This document shows positions 35,111 through 42,646 of a stretch of 49,468 nt of DNA, one piece after another. Under the pieces are notes generated by a model, which was given only the letters and a program-made list of their open reading frames with translations, did not search any database and had not been told where the DNA came from. The translations under genes and the position numbers were made by a program. The first letter of the stretch is position 1. Every line of letters starts with the position of its first letter. The DNA comes from an uncultured Bacteroidota bacterium (lineage in GTDB: Bacteria > Bacteroidota > Bacteroidia > Bacteroidales > P3), in NCBI GenBank assembly GCA_902774395.1, contig CACYIK010000021.1:1-49468 (forward strand), written 5' to 3'.

Positions 35111-36970
35111 ATGCTAAAAAAACTCTCACACATCATTCTCCTCCTGCTCTCCGTCCTGGTGATAGGATGCGGGGGCGACGGAGAGAAACGCGCCAAGGCC
35201 TCTCAGTCAGCGGACACGCTCAACACGGCAGAGGCAGCCATGCGCGTGTACGACGAAAACCCCGAACTGGCGTTGGAAATCATCGACTCGGGGGTGGCCG
35301 TCGGCAATATCGAAGAAGACCTCGCCACCTTTTTGCGGGCCAAAGTCTACACCCAGTCGACCTCCATGCAGGAGCCGGACACAGCACGTCAGATGCTCGA
35401 GTCGTTGTTGAAGAAGCCCTATGTTACAGAGAGCCCTAGCAACCACGAGATGGTGCTCGACCTGCTCATCACCGTGTCGCGTCTGCGCGACGACAACGTG
35501 CAATACATGCGATGGGCGACAGAGAAAGTGGACCTGTGCCGCCAGCAAAACCTTGAGACCGAGGCACTACGCACGGAAGCCGAGATCGGTCTGCTACTCA
35601 CGCAGATGGGCGAAGAGGAGAAAGGCCTCGCCAAACTCGACGGCATCATCGCCACACTTATCGGCCAGCGCCATTTCGACGAAGCCGACGCCTGCATCAT
35701 CGCCCTCAAGCGCAAGATTAACGCCCTCTACAGCCTCAAGCGTCCCGCCGAGGCTATCCCCCTGGCACAACGCATCATAGCAAAAACCGAAGACTACCGC
35801 GAGCACTATGCCGACTATGCCGACGGCTCCTACCGCATGCCTGGCAGCAAAGAGGATGTCGACGACTACTGCAACTTCTACTCCGCTCAGGCTCACGGCT
35901 ATCTGGCCCGCTCCTACGCCGAAATGGCTAATAAGCAGTTAGCAGCTAGCGGACAGCAGGTAACAGGTAGCAATCCGAATGCTCAGAGCTACCAGCTACC
36001 GGCTAAAAAATACCTCGACTCCGCACGGTACCACTTGGCGCTGTACGAGAAGAGCAGCTACGGCCAGTCGGAGGACGGACAGGTTGCCATAGCCCCAACA
36101 CTCGGATTGTTAGGCGACTACGACCGTATGCTCACCATCTTCGACAGTCTGGAGAAAGAGCTTGGCGACGACACGCTGACCTCCCAATACGCCATCATCC
36201 TCAAGGGTCGTGCACGGGCGGCCTCCGCACGAGGCGACTACCGCGCCGCCAACGGCTACTGGAAGCGCTTCAGTGCACTGAACGACCGACTTAACACCCA
36301 GTTGCTCAAGGGCAGAGCCTACGAGTATGCCACACGCTACCACCTGCAGGAAGAACAGCTCAAGGCAGAAAACGAACGCCAGAATGCGGAGACCAACAGA
36401 AGGGCCTCCCTGGCATACCTCGTCCTGGCCATGGTGATACTCGCACTGTGTATCTGGCTGGCGCTCAGCCGCGTCTCCGCCGGACGCAGGAACAAACTGC
36501 TGGTGTCGCAGATCGCCGAAGCCGTGGAATACAAAAACATCGTGGAGACACAAAAGGCCGAAGAGTCAAAAGAACCCCAATGGGAGAACGAACCAGCTGA
36601 TTTAGAGTTGCCAAAGGCCGAAAACAACTGTTTCAGGGGAATGACCGACGACGAGATCCACGAGTTCCTCTGTATGGCCATCCGCAACGAAAAGCTCTTC
36701 ACCGACCCGAACTTCAGCAGACAGACACTCACCGAGTTGTACGGCATCAACGACCACCATATCGGTGCCATCTTCTCCAACGGCAACGGTCTCAACGACT
36801 ACATCCGCGAGATACGCGTCGAATATGCCTGCTGGCTGTTCAACAACAAGCCCGAGATGACCATCAGCGAGGTCGCCGTGGCCTGCGGCTTCTCCAGCCT
36901 GCCGGTCTTCAGTCGCGAGTTCAAACGCAAACTCGAAGTCACCCCTTCCTACTACCGCAGCCAGTTATAA
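35111..36970 (+). CDS. Membrane-anchored AraC-type regulator with periplasmic helical repeats
   Basis: A 619-residue protein. The N-terminus is a lipoprotein-type signal (IGC, Cys20) or membrane anchor. Residues about 35-425 are TPR-like helical repeats, expected in the periplasm. One membrane helix (about 432-454) and a short coiled coil lead to a C-terminal AraC/XylS DNA-binding domain (about 525-619) with MTISEVAVACGFSSLPVFSREFKRKLEVTPSYYRSQL-type second helix-turn-helix (only partly quoted elsewhere). This is a one-piece transmembrane regulator type common in Bacteroidales. Residues about 275-299 are encoded by AGCTA(G/C)C-type repeats (35932-36007). Target genes are unknown. Confidence 0.83.
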   Translation: MLKKLSHIILLLLSVLVIGCGGDGEKRAKASQSADTLNTAEAAMRVYDENPELALEIIDSGVAVGNIEEDLATFLRAKVYTQSTSMQEPDTARQMLESLLKKPYVTESPSNHEMVLDLLITVSRLRDDNVQYMRWATEKVDLCRQQNLETEALRTEAEIGLLLTQMGEEEKGLAKLDGIIATLIGQRHFDEADACIIALKRKINALYSLKRPAEAIPLAQRIIAKTEDYREHYADYADGSYRMPGSKEDVDDYCNFYSAQAHGYLARSYAEMANKQLAASGQQVTGSNPNAQSYQLPAKKYLDSARYHLALYEKSSYGQSEDGQVAIAPTLGLLGDYDRMLTIFDSLEKELGDDTLTSQYAIILKGRARAASARGDYRAANGYWKRFSALNDRLNTQLLKGRAYEYATRYHLQEEQLKAENERQNAETNRRASLAYLVLAMVILALCIWLALSRVSAGRRNKLLVSQIAEAVEYKNIVETQKAEESKEPQWENEPADLELPKAENNCFRGMTDDEIHEFLCMAIRNEKLFTDPNFSRQTLTELYGINDHHIGAIFSNGNGLNDYIREIRVEYACWLFNNKPEMTISEVAVACGFSSLPVFSREFKRKLEVTPSYYRSQL

Positions 36971-37071
36971 CGAAGTGCAAACTATTGGTAACTAGCCACT
37001 AACAAAATAGCCTACAATTTTAACAAAAAAACCAAACCCCTGACAATCAACAACTAATTGTTCATAACCCT

Positions 37072-37101
37072 AAAAAGAGGTCCTCGAGACCTCTTTTTTT
37101 T
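37072..37101 (+). terminator. Intrinsic terminator after the AraC-type regulator
   Basis: AAAAAGAGGTC-ctcga-GACCTC followed by eight T (37072-37101). Confidence 0.85.
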
Positions 37102-37142
37102 GTTTTTTTAGGGTGAAAATGTCATTTTTGCGGATTTACACA

Positions 37143-37250
37143 TTTGACAAATCGTGAAAAAAATTTGACAATTCGTGAAAAAAATTTGACAATTCGTGAA
37201 AAAATAGCACTTTTATTTGATAATTCGTGAAAATCGCTTAACAATTCGTC
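37143..37250 (+). promoter_or_regulatory. Five helically phased iterons upstream of an orphan gene
   Basis: Copies of TTTGACAATTCGTGAAAA (variants TTTGACAAATCGTG, TTTGATAATTCGTG, TTAACAATTCGTC) start at 37143, 37164, 37185, 37216 and 37238. Spacings are 21, 21, 31 and 22 bp, two or three helix turns. The last copy ends just before the -33 box of the next promoter. They look like binding sites for a regulator or initiator. Confidence 0.8.
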
Positions 37251-37256
37251 TAACCT

Positions 37257-37288
37257 CTTGCGCGTTCAAAAAATAATATTTAAATTTG
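37257..37288 (+). promoter_or_regulatory. Promoter of the orphan gene at 37313
   Basis: CTTG (37257-37260), 20 bp, TAAATTTG (37281-37288), 24 bp before the ATG. The imperfect -33 box next to the iterons fits activation by a bound protein. Confidence 0.65.
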
Positions 37289-37312
37289 CAACAAAAATAA
37301 AAGAACACCATC

Positions 37313-37885
37313 ATGAGACAAGAGAAAAAAAACGACCGGTTGTACATCATCGAGGACCACACCGACATGAGCGAAGGCTATTTGAAGCACATGAAAGGAT
37401 TTGGCGCCATACCCAAGAAAAGCCGCCTGCTGGCGGTGGCCTTCGGCTACGATGGTAGATTGCGCATTAGCAACGCTATAGGCTATATGAGGACCTTCCG
37501 CGACGTGAAGACGCCGGATGAACTGTCGGCGATGAACGAGGAGGGCGGATTCAGCCTTATCGCCGTGTACTATGTCATTGAGAATCTAGACAATAAAGAG
37601 CTCCCCGAGTTTATCGAGCGAATCAAAAAGATGCTGCTCCCCGACGGCAAGATTATGGTGGTGATCAACCTCCGCCGGGGGAAGAAGGCTTTAGACGACT
37701 TGTCAAAAGAGTGCAAACATCAAGGTCTCAAGGAGATAACCACTGTTTTATGGAAGTCTGAGCCCCTAAATTACTGGGATCACGCCGATCCAGGTAAACC
37801 CTTGACAACGTGGCAGGAAAGATTTTTGTCTTTGCGCCGCCGCATAGCCAAGACCGCCTCGATTTTACTCTCCCCGGAGGGGTGA
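37313..37885 (+). CDS. Orphan protein resembling a degenerate class I methyltransferase
   Basis: A 190-residue protein without close family recognised. The middle (about 60-125) has the order expected for the second half of a Rossmann methyltransferase: a strand-acid segment, FSLIAVYYVIENL, then LPEFIERIKKMLLPDGKIMVVINL, which matches the usual 'L.ei.RvLkPGG...i' block. The glycine-rich SAM motif is not convincing (LLAVAFGYDG at best). It may be a reduced methyltransferase or a binding protein. The promoter and the iterons make it a separately controlled gene. The last codons run into repeats. Confidence 0.6.
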   Translation: MRQEKKNDRLYIIEDHTDMSEGYLKHMKGFGAIPKKSRLLAVAFGYDGRLRISNAIGYMRTFRDVKTPDELSAMNEEGGFSLIAVYYVIENLDNKELPEFIERIKKMLLPDGKIMVVINLRRGKKALDDLSKECKHQGLKEITTVLWKSEPLNYWDHADPGKPLTTWQERFLSLRRRIAKTASILLSPEG

Positions 37886-39000
37886 GGAGTGGTTAGTGGT
37901 TAGTGAGGAGTGAGGAATTAAGAATTAAGAATTAAGAATTAGGAATGAGGAATTAAGAATTAAGAATTAAGAATTAAGAATTAGGAATGAGGAATTATGA
38001 TTTATGATTTATGAATTATGAATTATGAGTAGCCGGTAGCCGCGCAGCGGAATAATTTACCAGATTTACAAGATTTCGCGCAGCAGGAGAATAAAGATTA
38101 ACCGAGACGAGCCCGCCGTAGGCGGAAATAATTTATAAGATTTATAGATTTCGTGAGCGCAGCGAGCAGGAGAAAAGAAAAATGAAAATTAACCGAGACC
38201 GCCCCCCGCGCAAGCGGCAAATCTACAAGATCAACAAGATCTCGCGAAGCGAAGCGAGCAGGAGAAAAGAAAAATGAAAATTAACCGAGACGAGACCCCC
38301 GCGCAAGCGGCAAATCTACCAGATCTACAAGATCTCGCGGAGCAGGAGAACAAGAATGATAGGGATATACTTGCGTTTCTCGATAGATTTCCTTTACCTC
38401 ATCGCTATATCAACTCTACAAAAAATGTAGAGAAAGGGTAGAGAAAAGGTAGAGAAGAGGTAGAGAAGAGGTAGAGAAGAAAGCAAGGAGGAGTGAGGAA
38501 TTAAAAATTAAGAATTAAGAATTAAGAATTAAGAATTAGGAATTATGATTTATGAATTATGAATTATGAGTAGCCGGTAGCCGCGCAGCGGAATAATTTA
38601 CCAGATTTACAAGATTTCGCCGAAGGCAGGAGAATAAAGATCAACCGAGACGTGCCCCCCGCGCAAGCGGCAAAATCTACAAGATCAACGAGATCTCGCG
38701 AAGCGCAGCGAGCAGGAGAATAAGAATAATGATGAGTGAGGAGTGAGGAATTCTTTTTAAATCTTTTAAAATCTGCCGGAGAAAAAGTTCTGATAGTTCT
38801 GATTGAGATAAAAGTTCTGATAGTTCTGATAGTTCTGATTGAGAAAAAAGTTCTGAGAGTTCTGATAGTTCTGATTGAGAAAAAAGTTCTGAGAGTTCTG
38901 ATAGTTCTGATTGAGATAAAAGTTCTGAGAGTTCTGATTGAGATAAAATTGAGATAAAAGAGATTCATTTAATAATAAATATAATGTATAATATAAAAAG
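37886..39000 (+). repeat. Largest repeat field, six copies of the two-hairpin element
   Basis: No gene in 1.1 kb. Heptamers AATTAAG/AATTAGG/AATTATG occupy 37900-38028 and 38490-38570. Hairpin elements lie at 38029-38093, 38102-38173, 38193-38265, 38284-38350, 38573-38636 and 38644-38722. GTAGAGAA(A/G)AG-type units fill 38420-38485. An inverted satellite unit follows (38745-38955): AATTCTTTTTAAATC, TGCCGGAGAAAAAG and many AGTTCTGAT/AGTTCTGAG 9-mers with TGAGATAAA interruptions. Confidence 0.88.
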
Positions 39001-39008
39001 TTAGTGTT

Positions 39009-40277
39009 ATGTTAAAACGATTACTTAAGACAATGGTGGCCGTGCTGGCGATAGCGGCGGCGGCTGCCGGCCCCGTGAGGGGACAGACAACCTACAACGT
39101 GACGTTCGGCGGGTTCGCCGAGCCGGCCGTGAACACTACGGTCAGCGTGGCTTCGCTGCCACAGACCATTAATTTTTATCCCTTTGCGGTGATTAGCAAC
39201 GGTAGCGAATTCATCAGCGCAAACGTCACCAGCGGCGGCGACGGCAAGGTGAGCGTCAACGCCGGCTGGAACCAAATGTCCATCACCGTCAGCGGTACCT
39301 TCGAGGGCACGGCGACTATCCATGTCGTGTGTAGTGATTCTCAAGAGAATCCCGTCAGCTGCGACATCACCGTCGCCTGCACTCTTCCTCCCGTGCCCAT
39401 CACCGTCCGCATGGCCGAGGGCACCGAGGATGCTGCCAACTGGAGCATCGCTTCCGGCGACGCCTCTGTGCAGGGCACCCAGGTGCTGGGGAATGTGATG
39501 TCGGGCTCGCAGGTGACCGCCACCTACAACGGCACCACCAAGAAGGTGAAGAGCGTGAAGGCTGTGAAGTATGTGGCGCCGGCAGCTACGGTGGCTATCG
39601 CCCCGACGGCTACGGAGGCTTATATCGCAGCCAACTCGACTTCGGCGCTTGTCACCGCCGGTGCGGCCAACGGCGGCACGATGATGTATGCCGTGACCAC
39701 CACCAACGCGCAGCCGGCTTCGACCGCCGACTTCAGCGCCACGCGTCCCACGGCCCAGGGCCGCGCGGCCGGCACCTACTATGTGTGGTTCTACGCCAAG
39801 GCCGACGCCAACCATAGCGACAGCGAGATTGCCGGCCCCGTCCCCGTGACCCTGGCGGTTATGACCACCGTCACCTGGAACAGCACGAACGTGTTCAATG
39901 GTGGCCACTGGCAAGATGAGCTTGATGAAAATCACACGACTCCCCTCACTTATGAAGGCATTACGATTTCGTTAAGCGTAACGGATGGCAGCTTTTTTAA
40001 AGCTTACATCGACTATAACCAAACAGGATTACTCGTATGTTATGGAGATGATGGCGACGACACGTTCACCTTCACGGCTCCGCAAGGCAAGAAGTTCTGC
40101 AAGATCGAGATAATCGATAATGTGGGTGTTTCCTTTGATGAATACGGCGACTGGACAGAAGGTGTGAATAATAACATCGTGTGGAGCGGCACGGCTGCAA
40201 ACGCGGTGACGCTGGGTTCTGTCTATATAGCCGCTGGTAACCTCACCAGCATCGTCTTCAAGCTGATTGACGACTAG
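39009..40277 (+). CDS. Secreted Ig-like/surface protein
   Basis: A 422-residue exported protein with a signal peptide (MLKRLLKTMVAVLAIAAAAAGPVRGQ). It seems built of beta-sandwich modules: an N-terminal one (about 27-125), a middle one with KKVKSVKAVKYV followed by an alanine/threonine-rich segment (about 180-280), and a C-terminal one (about 285-422) with a pattern of the kind GKKFCKIEIID ... IVWSGTAANAVTLGS ... SIVFKLI, known from surface proteins of gut Bacteroidetes. No sorting domain or lipobox is seen. The function is unknown; adhesion or glycan binding is only a guess. Confidence 0.7.
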   Translation: MLKRLLKTMVAVLAIAAAAAGPVRGQTTYNVTFGGFAEPAVNTTVSVASLPQTINFYPFAVISNGSEFISANVTSGGDGKVSVNAGWNQMSITVSGTFEGTATIHVVCSDSQENPVSCDITVACTLPPVPITVRMAEGTEDAANWSIASGDASVQGTQVLGNVMSGSQVTATYNGTTKKVKSVKAVKYVAPAATVAIAPTATEAYIAANSTSALVTAGAANGGTMMYAVTTTNAQPASTADFSATRPTAQGRAAGTYYVWFYAKADANHSDSEIAGPVPVTLAVMTTVTWNSTNVFNGGHWQDELDENHTTPLTYEGITISLSVTDGSFFKAYIDYNQTGLLVCYGDDGDDTFTFTAPQGKKFCKIEIIDNVGVSFDEYGDWTEGVNNNIVWSGTAANAVTLGSVYIAAGNLTSIVFKLIDD

Positions 40278-40298
40278 TAGCCTCGCGGCGAAAATGAA

Positions 40299-40500
40299 AG
40301 GAGTTAAAATGGAAGTTAAAACTTTGAAAGGAGTTAAAATGGAAGTTAAAGGTGGAGTTAAAATGGAAGTTAAAAAGGACAATAGTGCGGCTGGCGCAGC
40401 GTCGGCATCGCATTTGTCCACTTTAACTCCTTTAACTCCCAATTGCACTCCCACTTTAACTCCCAAAAACCAATTTAACTCCCGCTTTAACTCCCGATTA
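40299..40500. repeat. GGAGTTAAA repeats with complementary TTTAACTCC arm
   Basis: Left arm (40299-40377): three copies of GGAGTTAAAATGGAAGTTAAA. Right arm (40422-40500): TTTAACTCC units on the same strand. The arms are complementary, so the intergenic RNA could form a long interrupted hairpin. No gene in 40278-40533. Confidence 0.8.
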
Positions 40501-40533
40501 AAAGAAACAACAAATTAAAAACATATATATATT

Positions 40534-41359
40534 ATGAAACATTTAAGAAAAAGTTTCTTGACGCTCCTGGCGCTGACGCTCTTCGGCGGCGCGGGAGCCT
40601 GGGCGCAAGGCCCGACGCAAGTCACCGAATTCACCACTGACCTCATTGCCAGCTGGCAGACCGACGACAGCCCTGTCACTTTGGCCGACCTGCAGGCCTT
40701 GGGCTTCGTGGCAGTGGACGAAAACACGGCCAGGGCATGGACGGGCGCTCCCCAGGGCGACTATGCCATGCTGATGTATGGTTTTAATGAGGGTAATGGC
40801 AGTCTCAATTACATGTTGTTCGATCATGGAAATGCGGGTGAACCGGGTCAGGGTGGCATCTCTAAAGGCGGTTTCTACGACATGATTGCGAACGGCGTAA
40901 AGTGGTTCTACACTGGCAGCCCCGCCATCGAGCTGACGAAGGCGGGCGCGAACCAGTGGACGCTGGGGCAGGCGCCGGACTATGACCTGGAGCTGCAGGT
41001 GGAGTACTACGAGGCCCATGCGCTGCGTCGACAAGACCGCCGCCATCGACCACGACTCGCTGATGATCACCGAGACGGACAGCGTGACCCTCGTGCCCGC
41101 CGGCAACCCCCGCCGCGTGAAGAGCGTGACGCTCGAGGAGGAAGGCCCGGCTGTGCAGACCATCACCGTGGCCGGCGTCCAGCTCAACTACGTCGAGGGC
41201 GAGAACTGGGTGCAGACTGCCCAGCGCAACCCCGGCGTGATAGAGATAGAAAGTAATTATGTAAATAGACCGAATGGTTATTTTTTAGTGACCAGCTCTC
41301 CGGTTTCTCCAACCTCCACATACGACCCCTCGCTGAACTACTGGTGGGAGGAATGGTAA
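40534..41359 (+). pseudogene. Secreted mosaic protein with AWTG domain, broken by a frameshift
   Basis: It starts with a signal peptide (MKHLRKSFLTLLALTLFGGAGAWAQ) and an AWTG domain (about residues 26-135; VTLADLQALGFVAVDE, ARAWTGAPQGD, KWFYTG). The frame is lost near 41023: after EYYEAHA, coding potential continues one base ahead from TGC at 41024 (CVDKTAAIDHDSLMITETDS) to a stop at 41357-41359 (ending PSLNYWWEEW). Comparison with the next protein suggests a deletion: EYYEAH corresponds to AEYYHLGH there and SVTLVPAGNP to VVPAGSQ, with about 60 residues missing between them. It may be a decayed gene, a phase-variable gene, or an assembly error. Confidence 0.65.
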
Positions 41360-41375
41360 CCCCCCCGCGGATTTA

Positions 41376-41620
41376 AAGCTCAAAAGAACGAAAAGAACAA
41401 AAAGAAAAAGTTCTGATAGTTTTGATAGTTCCTCACTGTATCAAATATCATTTTTATCGGTGTTCGATTCCCCTTCGGGGTTCTGATTGAGAAATAGAGA
41501 AAGAGTTCTGATAGTTCTGATAGTTCTGATTGAGATAAAAAAAAGCTCAAAAGAACGAAAAGAACAAAAAGAAAAAAGTTCTGATAGTTCTTTCAGTTCT
41601 GATTGAGATAAAAAGAGTTC
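41376..41620 (+). repeat. Direct repeat of about 45 bp plus AGTTCTGAT 9-mers
   Basis: A segment AAAGCTCAAAAGAACG followed by AAAAGAACAAAAAGAAAAAG and AGTTCTGATAGTT occurs at 41376-41421 and again at 41542-41590. Between them are AGTTCTGAT units, TGATTGAGA and a small hairpin CCCC-TTC-GGGG (41470-41481). No gene in 41360-41707. Confidence 0.82.
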
Positions 41621-41653
41621 TTTGACATACTGGGACAAAAACGAAGAAAAGTT

Positions 41654-41684
41654 TTTGCCGTTTGCAGAAAATGATGTATCTTTG
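41654..41684 (+). promoter_or_regulatory. Promoter of toxin-antitoxin pair 2
   Basis: TTTG (41654-41657), 19 bp, TATCTTTG (41677-41684); a full consensus match, 23 bp before the antitoxin start. Confidence 0.85.
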
Positions 41685-41707
41685 CAGCACAATAAAAAGA
41701 TACAATC

Positions 41708-41977
41708 ATGTGTACTGTAAGCGTCAATATCAATGAGAACCAGCTCCGTAGCATCGACCCGATGCTCACCGACCACGGCGCCATTTCACGCTGGGTCCAG
41801 CGGCTGGTAGACAGCAACATGCAGCGCCTGATGGCCGAGCGCACCTCGCCGATAGCCTACTCCACCGAGCAGGCCCGCAGCCTGGTGACCGACCGGCTCA
41901 ACCGCCTCGAGAACGGCCAGGCCGAGACCGTCGGCCACGACGAGGTGAAACGTCACATGGAAGCACTGCTCTCATGA
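41708..41977 (+). CDS. Antitoxin of a ParE/RelE-like module
   Basis: An 89-residue protein. The N-terminus (CTVSVNINENQLRSIDPML, then AISRWVQRLVD) reads as a ribbon-helix-helix-like DNA-binding part, and the C-terminal half is helical and charged. It overlaps the toxin by 4 bp (ATGA at 41974-41977), so both are translated together. It probably represses its own promoter at 41654-41684. Confidence 0.82.
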   Translation: MCTVSVNINENQLRSIDPMLTDHGAISRWVQRLVDSNMQRLMAERTSPIAYSTEQARSLVTDRLNRLENGQAETVGHDEVKRHMEALLS

Positions 41978-42291
41978 GGACGCTGCGCTGGCTCCGCGAA
42001 GCCGAAGACGAACTGGCGGCCCTGCTGCAAGACGTCCGCGAACGCCACGGTGTCGACACCGCCCGCAAGGTGAACGCCGACCTGATGGAACGCATCGACC
42101 CGCTCGATGTGATGCCCGACCTCGGCACCCTCGACACCACGCTCCACCACGACGGCAAGCCCGTCAGGGTACTGCACTCCAGGCACACGCGCATCGTCTA
42201 CCATGCCACCGACACCGAGGTGACCATCCTCCTGCTGTGGGACAACCGCCGCAACGAGGACGACATGCAAGGCCTGCTCTCGGAACGGTAG
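41974..42291 (+). CDS. RelE/ParE-family toxin
   Basis: A 105-residue toxin: MRTLRWLREAEDELAALLQDV (first strand and helix), a loop MPDLGTLD, and the closing strands VRVLHSRHTRIVYHATDTEVTILLLWDNRRN, the pattern of the ParE/RelE superfamily. It could inhibit gyrase or cleave mRNA on ribosomes. It is not similar in detail to the toxin at 33326-33634. The pair sits between the secreted mosaic genes. Confidence 0.87.
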   Translation: MRTLRWLREAEDELAALLQDVRERHGVDTARKVNADLMERIDPLDVMPDLGTLDTTLHHDGKPVRVLHSRHTRIVYHATDTEVTILLLWDNRRNEDDMQGLLSER

Positions 42292-42313
42292 CTCCTCAAA
42301 GGAATCTTTTCTT

Positions 42314-42347
42314 CGCCGCGCACCCCATCAGGTGGCGGCTTTTCATT
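42314..42347 (+). terminator. Intrinsic terminator after toxin-antitoxin pair 2
   Basis: GCCGC(g)CACC-ccatca-GGTGGCGGC with one bulged base, followed by TTTT. Confidence 0.7.
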
Positions 42348-42354
42348 TGTTCCA

Positions 42355-42620
42355 GAAACAAGATTTATAGATCTTGCGAGGCCGAAAGGCCGAGCAGGAG
42401 AATAAGAATAATGATGAGTGAGGAGTGAGGAATTAAGAATTAAGAATTAAGAATTAAGAATTAAGAATTAGGAATTAGGAATTCTTTTTAAATCTTTTAA
42501 AATCTGTCGGAGAAATAAGTTCTGATAGTTCTGATGGTTCTGATTGAGAAGAAGAAAATCTACAAGATCAACAAGATCTTGCGAGGCCGAAAGGCCGAGC
42601 AGGAGAAAACAAACAAGATT
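42355..42620 (+). repeat. Repeat field with two hairpin elements
   Basis: Hairpin elements at 42355-42402 and 42554-42606 each carry only the second hairpin, GCGAGGCC-GAAA-GGCCGAGC. Between them are TGATGAG/GAGTGAG and AATTAAG heptamers (42413-42480) and an inverted satellite unit (42481-42545). No gene in 42292-42646. Confidence 0.88.
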
Positions 42621-42646
42621 AACAGAAATCAAAAAACAATAACAAA

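Noticed and set aside
38736..38957. A 73-codon open frame rich in Val/Leu/Ile (IVLIEIKVL repeats)
   Set aside because: It is the AGTTCTGAT 9-mer array read through. It could in principle code a hydrophobic peptide, but no start signal or conserved context was seen.
41459..41482. A GTTCGATTCC stretch that resembles a tRNA T-arm or an attachment site
   Set aside because: No acceptor, D or anticodon arms can be built around it and no integrase is present.
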